From NCBI RefSeq assembly GCF_003131185.1, contig NZ_QFFU01000007.1, positions 1 to 64,000 on the forward strand: a DNA stretch of 64,000 nt. Reading direction: 5' to 3'. Source of the DNA: Pseudomonas ovata. Lineage in GTDB: Bacteria; Pseudomonadota; Gammaproteobacteria; Pseudomonadales; Pseudomonadaceae. Position numbers and translations under genes: made by a program. The notes beneath the pieces were generated by a model. It searched no databases. It saw only the letters and a list, made by a program, of their open reading frames with translations, and was not told the DNA's origin. Below, in pieces: positions 16,139-24,397 of the stretch. How positions within the stretch are numbered: the stretch's first letter is position 1; each line of letters opens with the position of its first letter.

Positions 16139-18220
16139 TCAGTTCTTGCTGGCCTCGACGCCTGCCGAGTTGTCCAGCAGGCTCTTGGTGGCGGTCTGCA
16201 GGAAGCTTTCAAGCTTGAGCTTGAGCGCTTCGGCATCCGCCGCATCGGGCACCAGCTCGGCGGACGGTTGCGCGCCCAGGCGGTAGGTCAGCACCTTGGC
16301 CGGCATGTCCACCGCCTCGATCAGGATCCGGTTGCCGCTGATGATACCGACCACCTGCTCGCTGCCCGACGGCTTGATCACACCGAAGCCCTTGTCGCCC
16401 TCAGGCAGGTTCAACAGATCGCGTCCCCAGCACTGGTGGCGCGTCGCACCACCCAGGCGGCCCATGATGGTCGGCACCACGTCGACCTGGGTGCCCACGG
16501 TGCTGCTGCGCTTGCCGAACTTGTCCTGAATGCCCGGAGCAATCAACAGCAGTGGCACATTGAAGCGGCCCAGGTCCATTTCAGTCAACTGGCGGTTGTT
16601 ACCAAAGCCGTGGTCGCCCAGCACCACGAACAGGGTTTCGTTGTAGTAAGGCTCTTTCTTGGCTTTTTCGAAGAACTGGCCCAGGGCCCAGTCCGAGTAA
16701 CGCATGGCGGTCAGGTGTTCATCCAGCGAACCATGGCCGGTCACGCGCTCGACCGGCAGTTGCTCGGGCAGCGCATACGGGGTGTGGTTGGACAGGGTCT
16801 GCAGCAAGGCATAGAACGGCTTGCCACCCTGGCGGGCCTTGAGTTCCTGGGCGCCACGATCAAACATGTCCTGGTCGGAAACACCCCAGGTCGGATCGGA
16901 GAACACCGGGTTCACATAGTCGCCACGGCCAATGAAGTTGGTCATGCCCTGATTGCTGAAGAAGCCCGACTGGTTGTCCCAGGCGAAGTTGCCGTTATAG
17001 ACGTACACGTCATCGTAGTTGCGACCGGCACTGAGCAACTGTGGCAGGCCGGACAGCTTGTGGCTGCCTTCGGGGGTCTGCATCAGGTATTCGAAGCCGG
17101 GCAGGTTCGGGAAGCAGGCCATGGTGGCGAACATGCCCTGGTGGGTGTGCGTGCCGTTGGAAAAGAAGTGGTCGAACAACAGGCCTTCCTGGGCCAGCTT
17201 GTCGAAGTACGGGGTGATATTGGCATTGCTGCCCAGCGCGCCCACCGAATGGCCGGCGAAGCTTTCCATCAGGATCACCACCACGTTGCGGATCGGCAGG
17301 GTGTTCTGCGCCGGTGGCGTGAAATCGCGACGTACGGCCGCCAGGCCGGGTTCGACCAGTTTTTCGTGGGGGGTCAGCAGCATGTCGCGTACGGTCTGCT
17401 GTGCCTGATCCTGCGCCAGCGTGGCTTTCCAGATATTGTCACGGTCCTCGGACATGCGGCTCTTGGCAGCGGTGATCAGCGTCAGGGTGCCGTTGAGGCC
17501 CAACTGGTTGGCGAAATTGGAATCAGTGGTATAAGCGTCGCCCCAGCGCAGCGGCGGGCCCTGACGCAAGGTGCCACGCGCAGCGACGACGGCGACCAGC
17601 AGAATCACGAAGAACACCATGGCCCGGGTATACCAGGGCGCGGCCGAACGACTGCCGACGCTGGAGAACGTGCTCTGGCTGGGACGCGTCAGACGGTCGA
17701 TGCCCTTGAACACCAGGCTCAGCAGCCAGGTGACGGCCACCCACGCCAGCAGGTAGCGCACCACCGGAAAACCGTACCAGAGCATGCTCAGGACGGTCTT
17801 GGGGTCTTCTTTGATGTACTGGAAGACCAGGCCGTTGAGGCGCTGGTGGAATTCACGATAGAAGTCCATTTCCACCAGGCCCAGAAACAGCGTGATGCTG
17901 CCGACCAGGGTCAACCAGAAACGAAAGAACCCGCGCGCACTCATGGCCCGGACGCTGAACACCGCGAAGAACAACGGAATCAGCAGGTAGATGGTCAGAC
18001 GCAGATCAAAACGCATGCCATTGAGCAGTGCTTCAAGGAACGTCGACATCGGCGTTTCGCCGATCATCTCGCGGTTGTAAACCAGCAGGCCGATGCGCAA
18101 CAGGGTGTACATCAGCATCAGGGCCAGGCCGCTGAGCAGGGTGTAGACCAGATGGGCCTTTATTGTAGGTTTATGCAAGCGAGACAAGGCATGCCGAGCA
18201 GAGGCGTCCGTTTTGGCCAT
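16139..18220 (-). CDS. LTA-synthase-like membrane sulfatase (phosphoglycerol transferase family)
   Basis: The 693-residue protein has five membrane spans in the first 215 residues (near 25-45, 75-95, 100-125, 150-170 and 205-225), followed by a periplasmic alkaline-phosphatase-fold domain. Metal and nucleophile residues can be seen: the first block NVVVILMESF (Glu), the catalytic threonine in SNGTHTHQG and the late block VLGDHGFG (Asp, His). In LtaS such proteins move phosphoglycerol; in Gram-negative bacteria relatives modify periplasmic glucans or lipids with phosphoglycerol or phosphoethanolamine. Which head group is used here cannot be told. The length is normal. The gene stands alone and has its own terminator. 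Confidence 0.88.
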   Translation of the reverse strand: MAKTDASARHALSRLHKPTIKAHLVYTLLSGLALMLMYTLLRIGLLVYNREMIGETPMSTFLEALLNGMRFDLRLTIYLLIPLFFAVFSVRAMSARGFFRFWLTLVGSITLFLGLVEMDFYREFHQRLNGLVFQYIKEDPKTVLSMLWYGFPVVRYLLAWVAVTWLLSLVFKGIDRLTRPSQSTFSSVGSRSAAPWYTRAMVFFVILLVAVVAARGTLRQGPPLRWGDAYTTDSNFANQLGLNGTLTLITAAKSRMSEDRDNIWKATLAQDQAQQTVRDMLLTPHEKLVEPGLAAVRRDFTPPAQNTLPIRNVVVILMESFAGHSVGALGSNANITPYFDKLAQEGLLFDHFFSNGTHTHQGMFATMACFPNLPGFEYLMQTPEGSHKLSGLPQLLSAGRNYDDVYVYNGNFAWDNQSGFFSNQGMTNFIGRGDYVNPVFSDPTWGVSDQDMFDRGAQELKARQGGKPFYALLQTLSNHTPYALPEQLPVERVTGHGSLDEHLTAMRYSDWALGQFFEKAKKEPYYNETLFVVLGDHGFGNNRQLTEMDLGRFNVPLLLIAPGIQDKFGKRSSTVGTQVDVVPTIMGRLGGATRHQCWGRDLLNLPEGDKGFGVIKPSGSEQVVGIISGNRILIEAVDMPAKVLTYRLGAQPSAELVPDAADAEALKLKLESFLQTATKSLLDNSAGVEASKN

Positions 18221-18441
18221 GGGTCGTAGGATCCGTAGGAATCAGGTTATTTGAAGTGAACAGGAAGTGTCGCGCGCAGCCATGAACAGGTTCCAGGCGC
18301 GCCACGCCACCCCTCCATGGTGTATTGCCGCCGCACTCGGGCGGGCGGCAATGATAGCCGGGGATGATGAGTCAGGCGATGTGAAAATTACGTGGAAACA
18401 TAAAGGCTTACGGTAACGGGTCATTGCAACGCCGCTACAGG

Positions 18442-18482
18442 GGTTGCAAGGTGGGCGTGCGCACGGCGCCGACCTTGCAACC
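18442..18482. repeat. Long perfect inverted repeat after the PLDc_N gene
   Basis: GGTTGCAAGGT (18442-18452) and ACCTTGCAACC (18472-18482) are perfect 11-bp arms. The 19-base loop itself holds a partly palindromic GC-rich core (GGGCGTGCGCACGGCGCC). There is no T tract, so a terminator is not certain; it lies 12 bases after the minus-strand gene's stop. Confidence 0.6.
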
Positions 18483-18493
18483 AGCGGGTCATT

Positions 18494-18685
18494 TCAGTAC
18501 CGCAAATGGCCCCGCGGACCGGCAATGGCCCAGATGATCAGGCCCAGCACCGGCAACAGTGCAATCAGCAACACCCAGAGGATTTTCATGCCGACCTCGG
18601 CACTGCTTTTGAGCACATGCAGGATCGCCCAGATATCCAGTGCCAGAATGATCAAGCCAACCAGGCTATTGAACGTCGCACCCAT
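18494..18685 (-). CDS. PLDc N-terminal-like small membrane protein
   Basis: The 63-residue protein has two hydrophobic spans (about 8-24 and 34-53) and the PLDc_N signature around SSAEVGMKILWVLLIALLPVLGLIIWAIAGPRG. In larger proteins this module stands before phospholipase D/cardiolipin synthase domains; here it is alone. Stand-alone forms are common in Pseudomonas, with unknown role. GGAGCA precedes the ATG. Confidence 0.85.
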   Translation of the reverse strand: MGATFNSLVGLIILALDIWAILHVLKSSAEVGMKILWVLLIALLPVLGLIIWAIAGPRGHLRY

Positions 18686-18881
18686 GATGCTGCTCCTGAA
18701 AAGTCGTTGATACAGGCGGCGGGATCGAGGTCTGCCGGAGGCCGTCGACCTGTTCCACTACAGAACCCGAAGGTGACAAAAGGTTTCCATTGAACCAAAC
18801 AGGCCGCGCAAGGCTCCGAAATCGAGATTCCACGGGCTGCGCTTGCCCTCCTGATTCGTGAATTTGTGAAAGGTGTCTTTC

Positions 18882-19808
18882 ATGCCTACACCCGCTCCAT
18901 CGCGCACGCTGCGCTCGACCTGGTCTGCGCAGGTGCAGGCTGCCCCGTTGCTGAGCCTGGGCTTTGCGCTGATTCTTGTCATGCTGGTCGGCCTGGGCAT
19001 CGCCAGTATTTACAATGCGTTCAATGGCACCAACCGCGTCAATCTGGAACATGCCCTGATCGGTGGCAGCGCCGGCTTTGTCGCCACGGCCCTGGGCGCG
19101 ATCATGGCCGTGGTGTTTCGTGACATTGCCCAGCGCACCCAGGACATCATGCTTGGCTTTGCCGCCGGCATGATGCTGGCGGCCAGTTCGTTTTCATTGA
19201 TCCTGCCCGGACTGGCCGCCGCCCGCGAGATTACCGACAGTGGCGCACTGGCGGCGGCTACGGTGGTGGCCGGGCTGGCACTGGGCGTAATGCTGATGCT
19301 GGGCCTGGAAAAATTCACCCCCCACGAGCATGAAAGCGTCGGTCGCCAGGGTCCGCATGCCGAGCGTATCAACCGGGTCTGGCTGTTCGTACTGGCCATT
19401 ACCCTGCACAACCTGCCCGAAGGCATGGCGATCGGCGTCAGCTTTGCCGGGGGCGACATGAACGTGGGCCTGCCCCTGACCAGCGCCATCGCGATCCAGG
19501 ACATCCCTGAAGGGCTGGCCATAGCCCTGGCCTTGCGCACCATCGGGCTGTCGCCACTCAAGGCCATGGTGATTGCGGTGGGCTCCGGCATGATGGAACC
19601 CCTGGGTGCCATGGTCGGCCTGGGCATTTCCAGCGGCTTTGCCCTGGCCTACCCGCTCAGCCTGGGGCTGGCGGCCGGTGCCATGCTGTTCGTGGTGTCC
19701 CACGAGGTGATTCCGGAAACCCACCGCAACGGCCACCAGACCTCGGCCACGCTGGGGCTGATGGGCGGTTTTGCGGTGATGATGTTTCTGGACACGGCGC
19801 TGGGCTGA
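18882..19808 (+). CDS. ZIP-family divalent metal transporter
   Basis: The 308-residue inner-membrane protein has about eight spans. The two metal-binding ZIP motifs are clear: HNLPEGMAIGV in span 4 and DIPEGLAIALAL in span 5. A later HEVIPETHRNGH segment is also typical. These proteins bring Zn2+ and other divalent ions into the cytosol; bacterial ZupT is the best-known member. ATG 18882 is preferred over the in-frame GTG at 18873, which lies inside the AAGGTG ribosome site. No zinc-regulated operator could be recognised. Confidence 0.9.
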   Translation: MPTPAPSRTLRSTWSAQVQAAPLLSLGFALILVMLVGLGIASIYNAFNGTNRVNLEHALIGGSAGFVATALGAIMAVVFRDIAQRTQDIMLGFAAGMMLAASSFSLILPGLAAAREITDSGALAAATVVAGLALGVMLMLGLEKFTPHEHESVGRQGPHAERINRVWLFVLAITLHNLPEGMAIGVSFAGGDMNVGLPLTSAIAIQDIPEGLAIALALRTIGLSPLKAMVIAVGSGMMEPLGAMVGLGISSGFALAYPLSLGLAAGAMLFVVSHEVIPETHRNGHQTSATLGLMGGFAVMMFLDTALG

Positions 19809-19810
19809 AC

Positions 19811-20332
19811 TCAGGCGTTCTGCAAGGCCTTGAGCGCCGGCGCGGCATGGATGCCTGCGCTGGCGGCCAGTTCCACGACGCGTTGCTCGTCGCAACCGTA
19901 TACCAGCACGGCCTGCAGTTCGTCATCCAGTGGCTGGCTGAAATTCATCAGTACATAGCCGCCCATTTCCTTGTTCATGCTGCTCAACTGGATCTGGATG
20001 CGGTTCAAGGCTGTCAGCGGCTCGGTCTTGGCCAACTGTTTGGGCTTGATGTTGAACGACACTTGCGGACCGAACGAGGCCATGATCTGGCTGAACAGGT
20101 CCATGTAAGTGTCGGCCTGGAACAGCACGGTCTCTGGCAGGCTGCCGACCACCACCCACTCGCCCAGGGGAATGGGGAAGCTGTCGTCGTAGTTGATCTC
20201 GGGATTGGCCGCCAGGAAGGCCGCCGGGTCAGCGAAGGCCTGGGTGGCTTCGTCGGCGATCTGCAGGATTTCCTGTTCGCCCAGGCAGCCGGAGCTGACC
20301 TTGGTGATGAGTTCGACGAGTGAATCTTTCAT
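19811..20332 (-). CDS. Conserved hypothetical protein, 173 residues
   Basis: A soluble protein with acidic character and no signal peptide. Blocks include EINYDDSFPIPLGEWVVVGSLPETV and a C-terminal ELAASAGIHAAPALKAL. ATG 20332 has AAGGAT six bases before it. Its stop is two bases from the ZIP gene's stop, in convergent orientation. It follows the ankyrin gene on the same strand but is separated from it by a terminator, so it probably has its own promoter. No family recognised. Confidence 0.75.
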   Translation of the reverse strand: MKDSLVELITKVSSGCLGEQEILQIADEATQAFADPAAFLAANPEINYDDSFPIPLGEWVVVGSLPETVLFQADTYMDLFSQIMASFGPQVSFNIKPKQLAKTEPLTALNRIQIQLSSMNKEMGGYVLMNFSQPLDDELQAVLVYGCDEQRVVELAASAGIHAAPALKALQNA

Positions 20333-20355
20333 GGGCGATCCTTGGACAAGCAAAA

Positions 20356-20393
20356 AGAGCCGCGCAGGATAGCGGGAAACCCGGCGCGGCTCT
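20356..20393 (-). terminator. Terminator of the ankyrin gene
   Basis: Read on the minus strand, AGAGCCGCGC ... GCGCGGCTCT is a perfect 10-bp stem followed by TTTTT, 17 bases after the ankyrin stop codon. Confidence 0.85.
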
Positions 20394-20409
20394 ATCGTGC
20401 GTTGTCACC

Positions 20410-20940
20410 TCAGCGCTGCATCGCGGCCAATTGAGCGGCCGTATCTGCCGCCCCCATGGCCTGCGCGGCGCCCAGGGCCGTGACGCCACGGGCATCGCAG
20501 GCCTGTGGATTGGCGCCGCGCTCGATCAGGTAATCGACAATCGCCGTGCGATTGAACATCGCCGCCATCATCAAGGCCGTGCGACCGTCGATTGAAGCCC
20601 CTTCCACGTTGGCGCCGGCCTCGACCAGTGCCTGGACCACTGCCAGGTCACCCTTGAAGGCCGCGCCGGCAATGGGGCTCTGGCCGTTGTCGTTACGGAT
20701 TTCAGGATCGGCCTGGTGCTTGAGCAACACCTGCACGGCCGACAGATGGCCATGATAACTGGCCAGCATCAGCAAGGTGTCACCCTTGTGGTTGCGCAGG
20801 TTGACAGGCAAGCCCTTGTCCAGCAGACGCTCGAGCATCAGCGCATTGCCCTGGCGGGCGACGTCGAATACCTGTTCGGCAAACTCGGCGGTCTCCTCAT
20901 CGGTCATTACTTGAGGGGGATTACGATGGGCATCGGTCAT
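20410..20940 (-). CDS. Ankyrin-repeat protein
   Basis: The 176-residue cytosolic protein has about four ankyrin repeats from residue 25 on: KGDTLLMLASYHGHLSAVQVL, NGQSPIAGAAFKGDLAVVQAL, DGRTALMMAAMFNRTAIVDYL and a final ARGVTALGAAQAMG. Such repeats bind other proteins; the partner is unknown. In Pseudomonas some ankyrin proteins stand beside catalase, but none is here. ATG 20940 is six bases after CAGGAG. The N-terminus has no export signal. Confidence 0.9.
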   Translation of the reverse strand: MTDAHRNPPQVMTDEETAEFAEQVFDVARQGNALMLERLLDKGLPVNLRNHKGDTLLMLASYHGHLSAVQVLLKHQADPEIRNDNGQSPIAGAAFKGDLAVVQALVEAGANVEGASIDGRTALMMAAMFNRTAIVDYLIERGANPQACDARGVTALGAAQAMGAADTAAQLAAMQR

Positions 20941-21200
20941 GAAACACTCCTGATAACTCGAACAAGCGAGGCGTAGCTGATAGTGACCGTCAGTCTCTCC
21001 AGCGGTTCGACGCCAGTCAAAGCAGCACGATCTATGACGCTGATAGATAAATAAACACGGCACTTTTTCTTGGGAACGGTGGTCCTACGACCGGCAAAAT
21101 GCAGGATGCACGAGGGGCATTCATGCATTTTGCACGAGAATGAAAAATCGCCTTATTTATAAGTCATTGTTTTATAAGCTATTTTTTAAATACCTCATGC

Positions 21201-21216
21201 TGGCACAGACACTGCA
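21201..21216 (+). promoter_or_regulatory. Sigma-54 promoter candidate before the DUF3509 gene
   Basis: TGGCACAGACACTGCA matches the RpoN -24/-12 consensus TGGCAC-N5-TTGCA with one mismatch (C for the first T of TTGC) and has the required GG-N10-GC spacing. The DNA just upstream is very AT-rich (21140-21195), which would suit IHF bending. The start of transcription would fall near 21227, 37 bases before the DUF3509 start codon. Confidence 0.55.
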
Positions 21217-21263
21217 ACCACTAGGTCACGCTTGAAATACCATGACCTATGGAGCCGCCAGAC

Positions 21264-21542
21264 ATGACTTTTATCCAGGAAAAATTCGCCTCGGTCTTTT
21301 CCGACTATGTTGTTACCACTCAGGCCCGCCCTGATGGCGGCGTTCTGCTGACCCTGCGCGACCACGACGGCAACCAGACCCGTCGCTGTGTGTCCTACGC
21401 CCAACTGCACACCCCGGTACAACTGGAATGGCTGATCAGCGCCATCCGTCGCGACCTGGCTGCCCAGGCCAGTGAGCTGCCAGCGATCACCATGCTGCAA
21501 AGCCAGCACCGTTTCGACCTGCCGACCTACCACACCCGTTGA
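21264..21542 (+). CDS. DUF3509 protein, 92 residues
   Basis: A small soluble protein of the Pseudomonas DUF3509 type: an N-terminal SVFSDYVVTTQARPDGGVLLTLRD block, then RCVSYAQLHTPVQLEWLISAIRRDL. The fold and activity are unknown. ATG 21264 is taken as start, in agreement with family N-termini; ATG 21249 is possible. The gene is alone and lies behind the sigma-54-like promoter. Confidence 0.8.
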   Translation: MTFIQEKFASVFSDYVVTTQARPDGGVLLTLRDHDGNQTRRCVSYAQLHTPVQLEWLISAIRRDLAAQASELPAITMLQSQHRFDLPTYHTR

Positions 21543-21679
21543 ACCTGCATGGCCGTCAGTGACGGCGTTGCACTTCTGCACCCTGCTCCTTCGATCTCGC
21601 CGTGATCGCCCTGTGCTTTCACGGCATTTTTTTGCCTGCCAGAGCCTGTTGTCTCTGCACCGCAGCTGTGCTGAAACGG

Positions 21680-22372
21680 CTAGCCTATCAATCCGCGGCA
21701 CAAGGCCTCGCCCACTGCCTGTGCCCGATTGGCGACGCCCAGCTTTCTGTAGATGGCCTTGAAGTGATACTTGATCGTTGCTTCGCCGACTTCACGCATC
21801 GCGGCGATTTCCCAACGGGTCTTGCCCTCTCGCGCCCAGCGCAGAATTTCCAGCTCGCGGTCGGTCAGTCCATGCGCACGCAATTGCGCGCCGTGCCCGA
21901 CCATGTGCAACACCGGCACCAGGCTGCTCAGCAGGTATTTGTCTTCGCTGCCTGGATTTCGGTTCAGGCCGGCCAGGGTGCAGACCGAGACGACCCCGTT
22001 CATGCCCCGGCAATGGCTGGTATAGCCATAGGACTGCGCTGGCAGCAACGCGCAGCGCTGAGCCATGTCCTGGCAGGCGGTGGATGCCGGGTACTGGCGA
22101 AACGCATCACGCCAGTCGATGAAGCCCATCCGGTTGCGGTAACAACGGATGACCGGGTCTTCGGTCAGCATCTGGCCTTGCCGGTAGAAACGACTCCAGG
22201 CGTCATCGACGTTGGAGGTCACCAGGGTCAGTAATGACGCACTCTTGAACTGATAGAACAAGGCCCGTTCGCAACGGCATTCCTGCCGCAGCCACTGAAG
22301 TGCGTTTTCGATGGCCACGCGGCCATCACGTTCGGAGATGTTGCTCACCATTTGCTGTATCAGTAAGTTCAT
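21680..22372 (-). CDS. LuxR-type quorum-sensing regulator without a linked LuxI
   Basis: The 230-residue regulator has an N-terminal autoinducer-binding domain (about 15-155) and a C-terminal LuxR helix-turn-helix (LTDRELEILRWAREGKTRWEIA). The residues that hold acyl-homoserine lactone in TraR (W57, Y61, D70, P71, W85, G113) are all present here as W59, Y63, D72, P73, W87 and about G116, at the same spacing. It should therefore bind an AHL-like signal. No luxI-type synthase is in the window. A start ten codons earlier (22402) is also possible. It may correspond to a known Pseudomonas LuxR solo such as PpoR, but I cannot confirm that. Confidence 0.88.
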   Translation of the reverse strand: MNLLIQQMVSNISERDGRVAIENALQWLRQECRCERALFYQFKSASLLTLVTSNVDDAWSRFYRQGQMLTEDPVIRCYRNRMGFIDWRDAFRQYPASTACQDMAQRCALLPAQSYGYTSHCRGMNGVVSVCTLAGLNRNPGSEDKYLLSSLVPVLHMVGHGAQLRAHGLTDRELEILRWAREGKTRWEIAAMREVGEATIKYHFKAIYRKLGVANRAQAVGEALCRGLIG

Positions 22373-22516
22373 GTCGTGTCTGGCACTGCGTTGGGCTGCC
22401 ATCGCGAATCACAGCGTCCGGGCAGCCTTGATGTAAGGGATGCGACTGGGTTACAGACATGAACCTACACCAATAAACACGCTGAAAACCCTGGCGCGCA
22501 ACAAACAGGAAAGACT

Positions 22517-22537
22517 GACCTCCAGACAGATCAGGTC
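22517..22537. promoter_or_regulatory. Inverted repeat upstream of the LuxR gene, lux-box-like
   Basis: GACCT-N11-AGGTC is a perfect 5+5 inverted repeat. It resembles a lux box (CT-N12-AG core) but has one base less in the spacer. It lies 145 bases before the LuxR start at 22372. Use by the regulator is inferred. Confidence 0.3.
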
Positions 22538-22590
22538 CTACCGGCGCATGGGATGTCACTGACATCCAGGCGCCTGGAGGCAGCAAAAAG

Positions 22591-23136
22591 TCAGTCGTCG
22601 AGACCTGCGAAGCGGCTGGCGATGTCATCGCCGGTCATGCGTGCCACACCCCCTGCCGAACTGAAGATCCGGATCACCACCAGATGCGGATGCTCCCCCA
22701 GATCGAACCAGTGGCGCAGGCCGGCCGGCACCGAGACCACATCGTTGCGCTCACACAGCAGCGCATACACATAGTCATCCACGTGCAGGCAGAACAGGCC
22801 ACGACCGCTGACGAAAAAACGCACTTCGTCGGCCTCGTGAAACTGCTCTTGCAGCCACTGTTCGCGCAGCTCGGTCTTTTGCGGATGATCGCGGCCCACG
22901 CTGATAACCTGTGGCAACGCCTCATTGCCAGCGGCGCCCCTGAGCGCGTCGATCTGCGGCTGCAGCGCGGTGATCACGGCCTGCGCCTCGGCACCGGGGA
23001 CGATCGGCACGGGCACCTGCAGGCGCGCAAAGGTCACGCCTCGCTCGGCCAGGGTGGCGGCGATGTCTTCCTGGTGATTGAGCACCTTTTGCGGCATCTC
23101 CGGGCAGTCGGTGTGGTAAACGAACAGGCTGCTCAT
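22591..23136 (-). CDS. mtnD: Acireductone dioxygenase homologue with a changed metal ligand
   Basis: The 181-residue cupin matches ARD/MtnD along its length (VISVGRDHPQK, DEVRFFVSGRGLFCLHVDDYV, NDVVSVPAGLRHWFDLG, FTGDDIASRF). In ARD the Fe/Ni ion is held by H96, H98, E102 and H140 (Klebsiella numbering; EH-x-HGEDEVRFF). Here the block reads EQFHEADEVRFF, so the first histidine is glutamine (Q98, codon CAG at 22843-22845) while H100, E104 and H142 remain. ARD oxidises the acireductone of methionine salvage. The usual neighbours mtnB and mtnC are missing. Family membership is clear; activity is doubtful. Confidence 0.88.
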   Translation of the reverse strand: MSSLFVYHTDCPEMPQKVLNHQEDIAATLAERGVTFARLQVPVPIVPGAEAQAVITALQPQIDALRGAAGNEALPQVISVGRDHPQKTELREQWLQEQFHEADEVRFFVSGRGLFCLHVDDYVYALLCERNDVVSVPAGLRHWFDLGEHPHLVVIRIFSSAGGVARMTGDDIASRFAGLDD

Positions 23137-23190
23137 AGGGGCAATTCCTTATAGGTTGCAGGCCGTGATCAGCAGGAACCGCTGCGGCTC

Positions 23191-24372
23191 TTAATGAAAG
23201 GTTGAAGGTTCGCCAGGCGGCGTCTTGCGCACAGCAACAATCAGGCAGGCCGCCGTCAGGGCGGCCAGGCTGGCGATGGCAAAGGTCCAGGCCGGACCCA
23301 GGGTGTTCCAGCTGTAACCTGCATACAAGGCGCCCAGAGCACCGCCCGTACCGGACAGGGCCGCATACAACGCCTGCCCCTGACCTTGCTGGCGCGCTCC
23401 GAAACTGCGCTGCACGAAGTGAATCGCGGCGGCATGAAAGCTGCCAAAGGTGGCGGCGTGCAGCAACTGGGCAAACAGCAGCACAGCCGGGTATTCGGGC
23501 CACTGGCCGAGCAGCAGCCAGCGCAATGCCGCCAGCATGAAGCTGACCGCCAGCACCTTGCGCACGCAAAAACGCTGCAGGATGCGGCCCATGACCATGA
23601 AGATCAGCACTTCGGCCACCACACCCAGCGCCCAGAGCAGGCCGATGGCGCCACGCCCATAGCCCAGATGCTCAAGGTGCAGGGTCAGGAAGGTGTAGTA
23701 AGGCCCGTGGCTGAGCTGCATCAAGGCCACACAGACGTAAAAGGCCAGCACGCCAGGGCGGGTCAGTTGCCGCCACAGGCCGCCCTCATCGACGCGCACG
23801 GGACCGGCTACTGGCTGGGCATTGGGCACCAGCCAGCTGCTCAAGGCGATACCGGTGATGATCGCCAGCAATAGATAGGGGTACAGGTCCAGGCTGAAGT
23901 GCTGCAGCAGTGCGCCCAGCACCACCACCGCCAGGGTAAAGCCGACCGAGCCCCAGACCCGCACCTGGCTGTAGCGCCAGGGCTGGTCACGCAGGTGCGC
24001 CAGGGTGATGACTTCGAACTGTGGCAGTACGGCATGCCAGAAGAACGCATGCAAGGCCATGACCATGGCCAGCCAGGCATAGGTTTTGTCGACCAGGATC
24101 AGGGCGAAGGTCACTAACGTGCAAGCCGCGCCGAAACGCACGATTGCCAGCCGACGCCCGGTGACGTCCCCCAGCCAGCCCCACAGATTGGGGGCAATGC
24201 AGCGCATCAGCATCGGAATGGCGACCAGTTCGCCGATGCGCGCACTGGAAAACCCCAGGTGACTGAAATACAGCGCCATGAAGGGCGCCGTAGAGCCCAG
24301 CAAGGCGAAATAGAACAGGTAGAACCCGGACAGCCGCCAGTAAGGCAGCTGTCCGCTGGCAACCGGCGTCAC
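23191..24372 (-). CDS. MFS transporter (MFS_1_like type)
   Basis: The protein of about 393 residues has 12 predicted membrane spans and the MFS_1_like pattern (SGFYLFYFALLGSTAPFMALYFS at span 1, WGWLGDVTGRR in the first cytosolic loop). In Pseudomonas a gene of this kind stands directly after aroC, as here. The substrate is unknown. The start is uncertain: GTG 24372 gives a protein beginning just before span 1, while ATG 24435 would overlap aroC and add 21 poorly coding residues. It is probably co-transcribed with aroC (25-base gap) and the mtnD homologue (54-base gap). Confidence 0.85.
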   Translation of the reverse strand: MTPVASGQLPYWRLSGFYLFYFALLGSTAPFMALYFSHLGFSSARIGELVAIPMLMRCIAPNLWGWLGDVTGRRLAIVRFGAACTLVTFALILVDKTYAWLAMVMALHAFFWHAVLPQFEVITLAHLRDQPWRYSQVRVWGSVGFTLAVVVLGALLQHFSLDLYPYLLLAIITGIALSSWLVPNAQPVAGPVRVDEGGLWRQLTRPGVLAFYVCVALMQLSHGPYYTFLTLHLEHLGYGRGAIGLLWALGVVAEVLIFMVMGRILQRFCVRKVLAVSFMLAALRWLLLGQWPEYPAVLLFAQLLHAATFGSFHAAAIHFVQRSFGARQQGQGQALYAALSGTGGALGALYAGYSWNTLGPAWTFAIASLAALTAACLIVAVRKTPPGEPSTFH

Positions 24373-24397
24373 GCCGTGGCTCTTGGGCCGGCAGGTG

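Noticed and set aside
16091..18229. 712-codon plus-strand open frame opposite the LTA-synthase-like gene
   Set aside because: It is the GC-rich antisense shadow of a well-supported enzyme; its product has no domain and a His/Gln/Arg-rich composition typical of such shadows.
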